A stretch of DNA of 64,000 nt from Nitrospira japonica (GCA_020723105.1 DYJL01000011.1:21834-85833); one strand, 5' to 3'; positions 55,501 through 64,000 are shown, counted from the first letter of the stretch. Translations and numbers: made by a program. The notes: generated by a model from the letters alone, not told the origin.

Positions 55501-57946
55501 ACAACAGCTTCAGATTCCTCACCTCATCCTGCCAGGTTGAGACTCTCTTAAATTCAGTATCCCAGTAAGTTCCAACTGCATACGATTCATTTTGTGGAAT
55601 TACCATAACAGCGCCGTCAGCATCGGTCCTGTAAATCCTCACGCCGGCATCTATGTATCTTTCAAGTGTCTCATCATGCGGATGCTTATAGATATTGTTT
55701 TTGCCGGAGCTTATTATTGCTGTCTGAGGATTGACGGCTTTCAGAAAATCCGGCAAACTTGAGGTCCTGCCGCCGTGATGAGGCACTTTGATGACATCGC
55801 TTTTAAGCCATGTTCCCAGGGGCAGCAAGCTTTCCTCAGCCTCTCTTTCAATGTCTCCGGTGAAAAGGATTGAAGCATTGCTGAATTCGATTTTCAGGAC
55901 CAGAGAGCCGCTGTTTTGATCGGAGAAATCACCCCTCGGTGAGTCTGCAGTAAATTCATTATATGGATGAAGCACATAAACCTTATACCTCTCCGCCTCC
56001 AGTACATCTCCTCTTTTTAGTACGCGATGAGGAATTTTCCTTTCGTACATTTTCTTAAAAAAATTCTCTGCCTCCGTGGGTATCATGCTGTTTAACCAGA
56101 TCTCTCCAACTTTAAAATTATCCATAATGTAGATAAGCCCTCCGTAATGGTCGGGATGCAGATGGCTGGCCACAAGGTAATCCACGCTTCTTATCCCGTT
56201 ACCCCATAAGTATTGGGCTGCAACTCCCCGTCCGGTATCAGGTTCATATGTGCCCCCGTCAATCAGCATTACTTTCCCGTCAGGGAATTCTATTATTGAG
56301 GAGTCTCCCTGTCCCACATCCAGAAAAGTGGCCCTGAAAGATTTGCTGGTTAGATAAGGAGTCATCAGGTAGAAGCATATAACAAAGATAATCGGGAGAA
56401 ACCTCAATCTGAATCTACTTTTAATCAAAAATATCAGTGAAAGATAATAGAGCATAATTATTACAAACGACGGGTTATGGACATGCAGATTTGAGTAAGG
56501 AATCTGAGAAAAAATCTTAACAAGTTGCAATGCAAAATGAGTAACCACATCTATCAAGTCGTTAAACGGCATTGAGGTCATATGAAATATGAGCGCACCA
56601 AAAGATGCGAAAAAGCCGAGCGGCAGAATTATAAAACAGATTAGCGGCGTTACTATCAGATTTGTAATTGGTGAAATCAGGGGAAACTGTTTGAAGACAA
56701 GGGCCACAACAGGCGCAGTCCCAAGAACTGCTGCCAGAGTCATAAAGATAGCTGTCCTGGTTTTATCAAACATTCTTTTAACTAAATGTTCCTTTTCTTC
56801 GTTCTGTACCCTGTACCCTAAACCCCCTGACCCTTCCCTTTCTCTCTCTCTTTCTCTTTTTCTTTCTCCTCTCTCAGCAACATATCCTATTGAAAGCACT
56901 GCTATAAAAGAAAGCTGGAAAGAAAGGTCAAAAAGTGCGGCAGGGTTATAGAGAAGAATAATAACCGCAGCAATGGATAAAGAATTCAGCCATTGATCCC
57001 TTCTTCCCAGAAAAATTGCAAGCATGTAAATAAAAATCATGATAAGGGACCGGACTGCAGGTGTGCTCATTCCTGAAAGCAATGCATAAAACACCAGCAC
57101 AGGCAGTGTAAGTAATACAGCTATCTGTGAAGGCGTGAGGTGCAAGGTCATGCGTTTAAACAAGCTTTCCGGCAGGTATTTCACAAGTATCTTGATTAAT
57201 TTAAAAATCATAAAGGCCAGGAGTCCAAAGTGAGTGCCTGATATGCTGAGAATATGCGCCAGCCCTGTTGCACTGAAGGCGTCTCTCATTTCTTGATTGA
57301 TACCACCAGTAAGGCCGAGGATTATTGCTTTATTTAAAACTGCATTTTCCGCAGAAAGACTGTTATCAAAGAGTATCCCAAGTGAATTACGTTTGTTCTG
57401 TATCCAGGACCAAAGACTGCCGCTTTCTCCAATTACCTGTATGTCCCTGATATAACCAATAGCCACAATTCCATCTCTTTTTATATCGTATGAATAAAGG
57501 CCCGGATTATGAAGAACCCCGGGCTTTCTCAATTTCGCAACAGCATTGATTATCTTTCCGCTTACAGCGTTGAAATCTCTATTGACAGTTTGTTCTGCTG
57601 ATAAGGTCAGCCTGACTTTCCCTGCAATTTCTTTTCCGTCTATGGAAACCTGATCAACAGTGAACCGTAGATTTCCATTTAACAGCTCCGGGACGTTATT
57701 GATGCGGCCCTCAACTGATACTTCTTTGTCTGACAATTTTATTTCAGGGATATTTTCCTGACGCATAAAACAGTAGAAGATGCCAAAGGCAGTTACACAA
57801 ATAGCCAACCATGCTTTCTGCCTAAGGCCTCTGACAAACAGGAAAGAAACTATTCCCAGACACAAGGTGGTAACCGACACCGGGAAAAAGGGGAAGAACC
57901 TGAATACGGCAATCCCGAATATGATAGAGATGGCTAATGCAATCAT
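55484..57946 (-). CDS. comEC: DNA uptake channel protein ComEC/Rec2
   Basis: Protein of 820 residues. N-terminal DUF4131 region, Competence domain with many membrane segments (ILGLTGGINQEMRDAFSATGLAHILSISG, LSGMSTPAVRSLIM), and a C-terminal metallo-beta-lactamase domain (FLDVGQGDSSIIEFP, LIDGG, SHLHPDHYGG). Together with type IV pilins elsewhere this indicates natural competence. An odd charged insertion ERGERKREREREREGSGG is encoded by heptamers and a CT-rich tract (56802-56875). No RBS is seen at ATG 57946. Confidence 0.94.
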   Translation of the reverse strand: MIALAISIIFGIAVFRFFPFFPVSVTTLCLGIVSFLFVRGLRQKAWLAICVTAFGIFYCFMRQENIPEIKLSDKEVSVEGRINNVPELLNGNLRFTVDQVSIDGKEIAGKVRLTLSAEQTVNRDFNAVSGKIINAVAKLRKPGVLHNPGLYSYDIKRDGIVAIGYIRDIQVIGESGSLWSWIQNKRNSLGILFDNSLSAENAVLNKAIILGLTGGINQEMRDAFSATGLAHILSISGTHFGLLAFMIFKLIKILVKYLPESLFKRMTLHLTPSQIAVLLTLPVLVFYALLSGMSTPAVRSLIMIFIYMLAIFLGRRDQWLNSLSIAAVIILLYNPAALFDLSFQLSFIAVLSIGYVAERGERKREREREREGSGGLGYRVQNEEKEHLVKRMFDKTRTAIFMTLAAVLGTAPVVALVFKQFPLISPITNLIVTPLICFIILPLGFFASFGALIFHMTSMPFNDLIDVVTHFALQLVKIFSQIPYSNLHVHNPSFVIIMLYYLSLIFLIKSRFRLRFLPIIFVICFYLMTPYLTSKSFRATFLDVGQGDSSIIEFPDGKVMLIDGGTYEPDTGRGVAAQYLWGNGIRSVDYLVASHLHPDHYGGLIYIMDNFKVGEIWLNSMIPTEAENFFKKMYERKIPHRVLKRGDVLEAERYKVYVLHPYNEFTADSPRGDFSDQNSGSLVLKIEFSNASILFTGDIEREAEESLLPLGTWLKSDVIKVPHHGGRTSSLPDFLKAVNPQTAIISSGKNNIYKHPHDETLERYIDAGVRIYRTDADGAVMVIPQNESYAVGTYWDTEFKRVSTWQDEVRNLKLLFTRRF
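56802..56875. repeat. heptamers plus CT-rich tract inside comEC
   Basis: CTGTACC CTGTACC CTAAACC, then TTTCTCTCTCTCTTTCTC. In frame; it lies in a loop between membrane segments. Confidence 0.75.
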
Positions 57947-58013
57947 GTTGTCATACGGGTCTGTTCGCTTAAGTGTTGTGAGCCGTCAAGCCTGCGGACA
58001 ATATTAACATATT

Positions 58014-58050
58014 CCCGTATCTTGCATCTCGCATCCTGCATCCTGTATTC
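58014..58050. repeat. heptamer tract in the comEC-mobB gap
   Basis: CCCGTAT CTTGCAT CTCGCAT CCTGCAT CCTGTAT. Intergenic. Confidence 0.8.
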
Positions 58051-58110
58051 TTTACTTATGTTATTAATCATCAAACGTCTTAAAAATTATTCTGGAATCT
58101 TTTAACAGAC

Positions 58111-58692
58111 ATGGAAGCCATGCATATTGAAGATTCTTTTAAAATCATATCGGTAACAGGCGCTCACAGTGGGGTGGGAAAGACCACGCTCTGTGCCGTC
58201 CTGCTTGAGAATTTAAAGAATTTTGGTGGGATTAAATTTACAAAAACATCCCTTTATACTTCTGTTGTGAATGATATAAATATACTTAGTGAAGATGGCA
58301 AGGATACAGCAATTTTCCTTAAAGCCGGAGCTGAGAAGGTCATCTGGATACAAAGTCCCGGCGGTGACGAACTTGAAGATGCTTTAAATGTAGCCTTGGC
58401 AAAGATGACAGGACTTAAAGGAGTGGTGGTAGAAGGCAACAGTCCTTTGGTTTTTTTAAAACCGCATCTGATAATATTTATTATCGGTCCTAACGGGGAG
58501 GTAAAACCTTCAGCATTGGAAGTGTGCAGGAAGGCCGACATAATAGTCATCAATTCTGAAACAAAAATCTCGGATCTTTCGCTATTACCCCCTGAATTGC
58601 AGGAACATTCAAAAATTTTCTGGATTGATTTGCTTGGCAAAAAAGGCGAGATTGACAAATTTATTGCCTGTTCTAAACAATACATTGAATAA
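58111..58692 (+). CDS. MobB-like P-loop GTPase
   Basis: Protein of 193 residues with a P-loop GAHSGVGKTT (17-26) in the SIMIBI fold. It looks like molybdopterin-guanine-dinucleotide protein MobB in length and start (KIISVTGAHSGVGKTTL) but lacks a clear MobB-type HH segment. The nearby molybdenum-cofactor genes favour such a role. A nearby upstream ATG is used; 58120 is another candidate. Confidence 0.65.
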   Translation: MEAMHIEDSFKIISVTGAHSGVGKTTLCAVLLENLKNFGGIKFTKTSLYTSVVNDINILSEDGKDTAIFLKAGAEKVIWIQSPGGDELEDALNVALAKMTGLKGVVVEGNSPLVFLKPHLIIFIIGPNGEVKPSALEVCRKADIIVINSETKISDLSLLPPELQEHSKIFWIDLLGKKGEIDKFIACSKQYIE

Positions 58693-58737
58693 TTTCGGTT
58701 TGATATAAATTGTAATGAGAAAAAAGGAGCCTGAACT

Positions 58738-59562
58738 TTGCAGATTGAAACAAATATCCTTCTTTTTGAATTAGCCCTTACCTTTTATTTATTAGCAACC
58801 ATTTCAGGTGTAATTGAAATTTTCAGAGGAAAGAAAAGCGCTTCGAAAGTTTCACTCTATCTGTCAATAATCGGGTTTATTTTTCACACTGCAAATATTG
58901 TCGTGCGCTATATTGAAGGCGGGCATATCCCTGTAACCAGTATGCACGAGGCCACTTCCTTTTTCTCCTGGAGCGTCCTGATATTGTTCTTTATTCATGA
59001 ATTCAAGTACAAGCTCGGCCTACTCAGTTCCTTTATAATGCCGATAGTTTTTCTTCTCATGTTCTCATCGTCTGTGTTCCCGAGAGAGATAAAGGCCCTG
59101 AGTCCCGTACTGCAAAGCTACTGGTTTGGAATTCACACCATCCTTGCATTTTTAGGAGATGCAGCCTTTGCAATGGCATGCGGCATTGGCATCATGTATC
59201 TCATACAGGAAAGAAACGTAAAATCGAGGCGCCTCAGCACACTCTTTCAGAAGCTTCCAAGCCTTCAAACTCTGGATGAAATAAACTACCATCTCATAAC
59301 CTTGGGCTTCCCCCTGCTGACTCTTGCGATGATAACAGGGGTTATCTGGGCCAACTCAGCGTGGGGCACCTACTGGAGATGGGATCCAAAGGAAGTATGG
59401 TCGCTCATCACCTGGATAATTTATGCACTCGTCCTTCATCTGAGGCTTACCGTAGGATGGCGCGGGAAAAAGGCAGCCATACTCTCAATCATCGGTTTTA
59501 TTATCGTTATATTTACATTTTTTGGAGTGACTCTTATTTTGAAAGGACAGCATGTTTTTTAA
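58738..59562 (+). CDS. ccsA: cytochrome c maturation protein CcsA (HemX-like position)
   Basis: Membrane protein of 274 residues with about eight membrane segments and the tryptophan-rich WWD motif (WGTYWRWDPKEVWSLITW) that binds haem for system II cytochrome c assembly. Conserved histidines occur in GGHIPVTSMHEATSF, WFGIHTILAF and YALVLHLRL. TTG 58738 start with AGGAG eight bases upstream. It precedes hemA by five bases; in Bacillus that place is held by HemX of the same superfamily, so both roles are possible. The WWD motif favours CcsA. Confidence 0.88.
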   Translation: MQIETNILLFELALTFYLLATISGVIEIFRGKKSASKVSLYLSIIGFIFHTANIVVRYIEGGHIPVTSMHEATSFFSWSVLILFFIHEFKYKLGLLSSFIMPIVFLLMFSSSVFPREIKALSPVLQSYWFGIHTILAFLGDAAFAMACGIGIMYLIQERNVKSRRLSTLFQKLPSLQTLDEINYHLITLGFPLLTLAMITGVIWANSAWGTYWRWDPKEVWSLITWIIYALVLHLRLTVGWRGKKAAILSIIGFIIVIFTFFGVTLILKGQHVF

Positions 59563-59567
59563 TAAGC

Positions 59568-60851
59568 ATGAACATACTTGTAATCGGACTTAACCATAAG
59601 ACAGCGCCTATTGAAGTGAGAGAGAAAGTGGCCTTTGATGGCACAAAGCTTGAAGAGGCTATCAGTATCCTGAAAAAGTCAGATGTGGTGAAAGAGAATA
59701 TCATCCTTTCAACATGCAACAGAGTTGAAATTTATGCTGGCGTCAATAATGTGGATTCGGGTATCGAGGGCATAAAAAATTTTCTTTCCGACTTCCATAA
59801 AGTATCGAGAGACCTTCTCGACAAATCGCTTTATTTACATACAGGAACAGATGCCATAAGGCATATGTACCGCGTGGCTTCAAGTCTCGATTCGATGGTG
59901 GTCGGAGAACCGCAAATTCTCGGCCAGTTAAAAGATGCTTATGATGCGGCGCTCAAAAACAAAACTACCGGCGTTGTTCTCAATAAACTGATGCGGAAGT
60001 CCGTCTCTGTAGCAAAGCGTATCAGGACTGAGACAAAGATTGCCGAAAGTGCAGTAAGCATCAGTTTTGCCGCTGTGGAGCTGGCCAGGAAAATCTTTGA
60101 GGACCTTTCCACAAAATCCTTCATGCTTATCGGCGCAGGAGAAATGGCCGAGCTTGCCGCCAGGCATCTGATAAACAGCGGCGTAAAAGACGTCTTTATT
60201 ACTAACCGCACAAAGGCCCGGGCCGAAGAACTGGCTCTGGAGTTTCATGGCAAGGTAGTCATCTTTGACAACTTTGTCCAGGAACTATTGCACACTGACA
60301 TTGTAATCTGTTCAACCGGCGCGGCTCATTATGTATTACTGAAAGAACAGGTGCACAGAATGATGAAAGAACGGAAACAAAAGCCGATGTTTATAATTGA
60401 TATTTCAGTGCCGAGAAACGTAGATCCCCAGATAAATGATCTGGACAATGTTTACCTTTATGATGTTGACAGCCTCCAGGGAATTGTTGACACCAATATA
60501 CAGGAACGTGCCAGAGAGGCAGAAAAAGCCGAACAGATTGTTGATGAGGAAATCGGCTCTTTCCTTAAATGGCAGGCCTCGCTGGCAGCTACTCCAACTA
60601 TCGTCGCACTTCGCAACAAAGCTGAAGAAATAAGAAAGACAGAGTTTGAAAAAACAATTAAAAAGCTCGGCCCCCTGGAAGAGGAAAAGATAAAGGCAAT
60701 TGAATATCTTACGACTTCTATTGTCAATAAACTCATACATACTCCCACAGCAGCTCTTAAATCCGAGGACTCCGACAAGGAAGTAATGCTGGATGTCATC
60801 CAGAAATTATTCCAATTAGAAACAGAGAAAGGCAAAAATGAAGAAACATAA
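59568..60851 (+). CDS. hemA: glutamyl-tRNA reductase
   Basis: First committed step of C5-pathway tetrapyrrole synthesis, 427 residues. [17 protein letters not shown], catalytic Cys50 in [25 protein letters not shown], and the NADP site [15 protein letters not shown] are clear. The start is ATG 59568; the open frame continues upstream through ccsA but without family similarity. No separate RBS, so coupled to ccsA. It overlaps hemC by 14 bases. Confidence 0.97.
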   Translation: MNILVIGLNHKTAPIEVREKVAFDGTKLEEAISILKKSDVVKENIILSTCNRVEIYAGVNNVDSGIEGIKNFLSDFHKVSRDLLDKSLYLHTGTDAIRHMYRVASSLDSMVVGEPQILGQLKDAYDAALKNKTTGVVLNKLMRKSVSVAKRIRTETKIAESAVSISFAAVELARKIFEDLSTKSFMLIGAGEMAELAARHLINSGVKDVFITNRTKARAEELALEFHGKVVIFDNFVQELLHTDIVICSTGAAHYVLLKEQVHRMMKERKQKPMFIIDISVPRNVDPQINDLDNVYLYDVDSLQGIVDTNIQERAREAEKAEQIVDEEIGSFLKWQASLAATPTIVALRNKAEEIRKTEFEKTIKKLGPLEEEKIKAIEYLTTSIVNKLIHTPTAALKSEDSDKEVMLDVIQKLFQLETEKGKNEET

Positions 60852-61830
60852 AATAATTATCGCAACCCGTGGAAGCAAGCTTGCACTCTGGCAGGCAGAG
60901 TGGGTAAAGACACAGCTTGAGAAAAATAATCCGGGCCTTGAAATTGAACTAAAGAAGATAAAGACTACCGGAGACAAGATACTCGATGTCCCTCTGGCCC
61001 AGGTTGGAGGGAAAGGGCTTTTTGTAAAGGAAATTGAGGAAGCGCTTCTGAAGAAAAAAGCAGACCTCGCAGTGCACAGCATGAAGGACGTCCCGACTGA
61101 TCTGCCCGACGGACTGCATCTTGCAGCCATATGCAAAAGAGAAGACCCGCGGGATGCGTTGATTGCACAGATTCAAGATTCAACCTTCAAGAGTCTGCCC
61201 CGGGGCGCTCATATTGGAACAAGCAGCCTGAGGAGAATATGCCAGCTTTTAAATAAGAGGCCGGACATGAAGATTACGCAACTTCGGGGCAATCTTGATA
61301 CCCGCCTCAGAAAACTTTATGAAGGACAGTTTGATGCAATCATTCTTGCAACAGCCGGTGTAAAAAGACTCGGCTTGCAGGAGAAGATTTCAGAAATCCT
61401 GCCGCCTGAAATCAGCCTCCCCGCAATTGGACAAGGTGCAGTCGGAATAGAGTGCAGGGTGGATGATGAATTTACAAACAAACTACTGAGAAAACTGAAC
61501 CATAGAGCTACATCATTATGTGTCAGGGCTGAACGTGCCTTTCTGAAAAAACTCGAAGGTGGCTGTCAGGTGCCAATAGGGGCTTATGCGAGGATAGTCA
61601 AGAAAGAGTCAGGAGTTAAGAGTCAAGAGTCAAGAAAAGGTACAAATCTCTTAACTCATAACTCCAAACTTTTAATAGAGGGCCTTGTCGGAAGTCTCGA
61701 CGGCAAAATCCTGATTAAGGGTACAAAAAGAGGAATGCCAGAGGACGCAGAGTCCCTCGGCACTAAACTTGCCGAGACACTTCTTTCAAAAGGGGCCGGC
61801 AAAATACTTGCGGAAATGTATGGGAAATAG
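60838..61830 (+). CDS. hemC: hydroxymethylbilane synthase
   Basis: Polymerises four porphobilinogens, 330 residues against about 310. N-terminal [17 protein letters not shown], active-site [14 protein letters not shown] and [11 protein letters not shown], and the dipyrromethane-cofactor Cys243 ([13 protein letters not shown]). A heptamer hairpin (61604-61674) inserts [20 protein letters not shown] just after the cofactor loop. ATG lies inside hemA. Confidence 0.97.
   Translation: MKKHKIIIATRGSKLALWQAEWVKTQLEKNNPGLEIELKKIKTTGDKILDVPLAQVGGKGLFVKEIEEALLKKKADLAVHSMKDVPTDLPDGLHLAAICKREDPRDALIAQIQDSTFKSLPRGAHIGTSSLRRICQLLNKRPDMKITQLRGNLDTRLRKLYEGQFDAIILATAGVKRLGLQEKISEILPPEISLPAIGQGAVGIECRVDDEFTNKLLRKLNHRATSLCVRAERAFLKKLEGGCQVPIGAYARIVKKESGVKSQESRKGTNLLTHNSKLLIEGLVGSLDGKILIKGTKRGMPEDAESLGTKLAETLLSKGAGKILAEMYGK
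61604..61674. repeat. inverted heptamer array inside hemC
   Basis: GAGTCAG GAGTTAA GAGTCAA GAGTCAA, short loop, then CTCTTAACTCATAACTCC. GAGTTAAGAG pairs with CTCTTAACTC. Same right-arm sequence as in mqnE and (reversed) murC. Confidence 0.92.
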
Positions 61831-61874
61831 GGCTGTCTCTTGCCCTTTAAGTACCCTTTGGGATATATTATTTC

Positions 61875-62546
61875 ATGCTTACAATATTCAGCAGCAATAA
61901 AATAACATCTTATATTATCCTTGTCGCCATCACAATAATAATAATAGCTACTTTTGTCTTCTGGGGCATCGGGCCCAAGGACCAGCCTAATGAAGCCATT
62001 GTGGCACAGATTAATAACGAAAGAATTTACCTTGAAGAGTTTTGGCGTACCTATGACAATGAATATAAAAGACTCAGCGAAACAGGGGCCAAGAAAGAAG
62101 ATATTGAGAAACTTCAACTTAAAGACCGGGCGCTTAATTTATTGATTGACCGGGTTGTTCTGCTTATCGCCGCTCAGAAAGCAGGGGTAACCGTGACTGA
62201 GAAAGACTTGCAGGATGCAATAATCAACACCCCATATTTTCAGAAAGACGGTGCTTTTGACAAGGAAGTTTATACAAGGGCCCTAAGACTCAACCGCATG
62301 ACTCCCCAATCTTTTGAGAACATGGTAAGAGAAGACTTAATTATCAACAAAATGTCCAGGCTCGCAGGAGAAACTGTTGAACTCTCGTCAGAAGATTTGC
62401 AAATACTTGATTCCCTAAGCAGCGGCAACCGGGACCAACTGATTAATGTCTTTCGTTCGAGCAAAGCCGACTTCTACGTCAAAGCTTATATTGAAGGCTT
62501 GAAAAAGCAACTGGATATAAAGATAAACCGGGATTTAATTTCTTAG
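61875..62546 (+). CDS. SurA/PpiD-like periplasmic chaperone without PPIase domain
   Basis: Protein of 223 residues: an N-terminal membrane anchor (SYIILVAITIIIIATFVFW), then the SurA_N-like chaperone region (IVAQINNERIYLEEFWRTYDNEYKRL ... LNLLIDRVVLLIAAQKAGVTVTEKDLQDAI). The parvulin peptidyl-prolyl isomerase domain of PpiD is absent, so it is a chaperone-only form. It follows hemC by 44 bases and may share its transcript. It is the last core gene before the CRISPR region. Confidence 0.8.
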   Translation: MLTIFSSNKITSYIILVAITIIIIATFVFWGIGPKDQPNEAIVAQINNERIYLEEFWRTYDNEYKRLSETGAKKEDIEKLQLKDRALNLLIDRVVLLIAAQKAGVTVTEKDLQDAIINTPYFQKDGAFDKEVYTRALRLNRMTPQSFENMVREDLIINKMSRLAGETVELSSEDLQILDSLSSGNRDQLINVFRSSKADFYVKAYIEGLKKQLDIKINRDLIS

Positions 62547-62574
62547 TTTTTCCAAAGCCAAACATCTTCTTTTA

Positions 62575-62606
62575 TTTTCAATCCACGCTCCCGCGCAGGG
62601 AGCGAC
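62575..62606 (-). repeat. solitary type I-C-like CRISPR repeat
   Basis: Minus strand reads GTCGCTCCCTGCGCGGGAGC then GTGGATTGAAAA: 32 bp with the hairpin CGCTCCC/GGGAGCG and the GTGGATTGAAA tail typical of type I-C repeats. No second copy occurs within 100 bp on either side. It lies between the SurA-like gene and the IS1380-like element. Confidence 0.75.
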
Positions 62607-62681
62607 AATGATACATTGCCCCGCCTTCCTGAACAAAAATGCCGGAATGAACTTCCACGATAGCGCCTTCATTAAGAAGCT

Positions 62682-63702
62682 TAACCCACATTATTCATAA
62701 ATAATTTCAAAAAAAATAGCCAACGAACCTTAACTCTCTGGTATTATTGAAGTTGTCGAAAACAAAAACACCAAAAGAAAGGAAGTTGGCTATGACAAAG
62801 TGTAACACAAACCAGTTAAGATTTTCGTACTTTCAGAAGCGCAATTTGACGGTAGATTTCGGAGGCGGTGAGATAACATCTGATGCAGGAATATTGCTGA
62901 TAAGGCAGGCTGATGACAAATTGGGGCTGGTAAAAGGCTTTGCAAATTGTATCACGGATCAAAGGGATTTACGGTATGTTGATCATGACATGGAGACCTT
63001 GCTGAGGCAGCGGGTATATCAGGTAGTAGCTGGGTATGAGGACTGCAATGATGCGAATATGTTAAAGAGTGATCCCGCCTTAAAGGCAGCCTGTGAGAAG
63101 CTCCTCAGCGATGACGATCTTGCATCGCAGCCGACTTTGTCGAGGCTTGAGAATTCAATGACGACAAAGGACATGTACAGGACCGCAAATTATTTTCTTG
63201 ACCTCTATATGAGGCTGAGCTGTCACCGGTTTAAAGCGAATCAATTCCGTTTGTTTCTGCACATGGCATCGTACTGGATAGTGCAACGGCTGAGAGAGGC
63301 ATTGCAGAAGACCGAGTTTGCAACAATGCAGATACAGCAGTTGAGACTGCGACTCCTGAAAATCGGCGCTCAGGTAATACAGTCAGCCCGGAGGATGTGG
63401 TTCAGGCTCGCAAGCGGATATGCCTGGAAAAATATCTTCATACTTGCACAGAAAAAACTCGCCGCGGATAGTTGTTGAACTGAATATCCCGCTACACTGC
63501 AAGCAATTCCTTTCATATCTGCAGGATATCCACGCTTAAAAAGCCCGATAAATTACCATCGCCCCCCTCAACTACTCACATAAACTTACAGAAAGAAATA
63601 AACTCGACGCAATCGCCTCTCTTCAGCCATCGCATCAACCATGTCCCCTACTTTTGACACGGTTTTTACATTATACAGAAAGTTTATGAATAAAGTGGGG
63701 TA
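62682..63702. mobile_element. IS1380-family element, internally deleted
   Basis: 1021 bp bounded by 20-bp inverted repeats: TAACCCACATTATTCATAAA (62682-62701) and the complement of 63683-63702, with 18 of 20 matching. Full IS1380 elements are about 1.7 kb, so about 0.6 kb of the transposase is missing. No clear target duplication. It separates a type I-C-like repeat from a type I-E-like array. Confidence 0.8.
62792..63478 (+). pseudogene. IS1380-family transposase with central deletion
   Basis: The frame is open for 228 residues from ATG 62792 (AAGGAAG upstream). The N-terminal part (LTVDFGGGEITSDAGILLIRQADDKLGL ... QPTLSRLENS) matches the start of IS1380 transposases, and the end (SCHRFKANQFRLFLHMASYWIVQRLREAL) matches their C-terminus. 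The two are joined in frame at about residue 150 (DLYMRLSCHRF), so the DDE catalytic core between them is gone. The protein cannot be active; a full copy elsewhere could still move the ends. Confidence 0.85.
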
Positions 63703-63727
63703 GACAGGATTTCAAAAAAACATTTCT
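63479..63727. other. end of IS element and left flank of the CRISPR array
   Basis: To 63702 this is noncoding IS1380 sequence; 63703-63727 separates it from the first CRISPR repeat. I see no gene. TTGACA near 63654 lacks a properly spaced -10. Confidence 0.6.
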
Positions 63728-64000
63728 CGGTTCATCCCCACGTGTGTGGGGAACAGAGCTAAGTCATTGATTTAATTGTGTCGGAAAACGGTTCATCCCC
63801 ACGTGTGTGGGGAACAGATTCAAAATAATCCTCTGTCTCAGGATTGTCGCGGTTCATCCCCACGTGTGTGGGGAACAGTCATCTGTTTGATTTACCCAAG
63901 AGAAAGAATTCGGTTCATCCCCACGTGTGTGGGGAACAGCGTTGAATTAAGAACTCGATTCCATATTGCAACGGTTCATCCCCACGTGTGTGGGGAACAG
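63728..64000 (-). CRISPR. type I-E-like CRISPR array, continues past the window
   Basis: Five identical 29-bp repeats (starts 63728, 63789, 63850, 63911, 63972) beginning CGGTTCATCCCC, with hairpin CCCCAC/GTGGGG and ending GGGGAACAG, separated by four unrelated 32-bp spacers. Length, spacing and sequence are those of type I-E. By analogy with E. coli, crRNA is read from the minus strand (5' handle ATGAACCG), so the leader and cas genes should lie to the right and this is the old, leader-distal end. The last base of the window is the end of repeat 5. Confidence 0.97.

Noticed and set aside
58738..59562. Calling the hemA-linked gene hemX
   Set aside because: The position fits, but the full WWD motif is that of CcsA; kept as ccsA with a note.
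59361..59567. Longer N-terminus for hemA inside ccsA
   Set aside because: The frame is open, but it overlaps conserved ccsA sequence; the family start [14 protein letters not shown] is at 59568.
63640..63680. TTGACA as promoter or leader for the CRISPR array
   Set aside because: The nearest TATA-like word is only 12 bp away, it lies inside the IS element, and by analogy with type I-E the crRNA is read from the other strand.

Overview
This window comes from a Gram-negative, menaquinone-using bacterium. LPS heptose genes, a BamA-less but clearly diderm cell-wall set (dcw cluster with an mDAP-type MurE), futalosine-pathway MqnE/MqnC, system II cytochrome c maturation (CcsA) and a split ATP synthase operon with b and b' subunits all fit a Nitrospirota- or Desulfobacterota-like organism. 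I cannot name the species. Almost every gene belongs to the core genome. The accessory parts are 7.5-14 kb and the right edge.

Layout. 1-5.5 kb (minus): ATP synthase atpF'-atpF-atpH-atpA-atpG-atpD, with atpD cut by the window edge. 5.6-7.3 kb: proS. 7.5-14 kb (minus): an accessory island with a type III restriction Res subunit, an AlbA_2/Schlafen-type ATPase, the 3' remnant of the Mod methyltransferase, a leftover IS21-like terminus, and a Panacea-type antitoxin with its partner. 14.2-32.4 kb (minus): a complete dcw division/cell-wall cluster, mraZ-rsmH-ftsL-ftsI-murE-murF-mraY-murD-ftsW-murG-murC-murB-ddl-ftsQ-ftsA-ftsZ, with a readable promoter and MraZ operator. 32.5-37.6 kb (plus): xerD, a Lon-family protease and a fused heptosyltransferase/heptose-bisphosphate phosphatase. 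37.6-40.7 kb: two minus-strand genes and three type IV pilin-like genes. 40.7-46.4 kb (minus): purF, purL. 46.6-52.1 kb (plus): htpX, mqnE, mqnC, a PilZ protein and a hybrid histidine kinase. 52.1-58.7 kb: molybdenum-cofactor genes (ModE-like, MoeA-like, moaA, MobB-like) around a DUF3786 gene and comEC. 58.7-62.5 kb (plus): ccsA-hemA-hemC and a SurA/PpiD-like gene. 62.6-64 kb: a solitary type I-C-like CRISPR repeat, an internally deleted IS1380-like element with matching terminal repeats, and the start of a type I-E-like CRISPR array that runs off the window.

The most unusual signal is a dispersed family of short arrays built from 7-bp units. Many are inverted pairs (array, short loop, complementary array). 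More than 25 occur here. They lie between genes but also in frame inside essential enzymes (MurC, MurD, PurL, HemC, MqnE, MqnC, PurF, AtpF, WaaF). Unrelated proteins therefore share the same inserted peptides: LLTHNSKL in MurC, MqnE and HemC, and YPLPPTP in MurD and twice in PurL. A second family of palindromes with GTAGGGGC-like ends also enters coding sequence (proS, waaF). The heptamers recall the heptameric STRR repeats of cyanobacteria, but I know of no description of them as in-frame hairpin insertions in core genes of this kind of bacterium.
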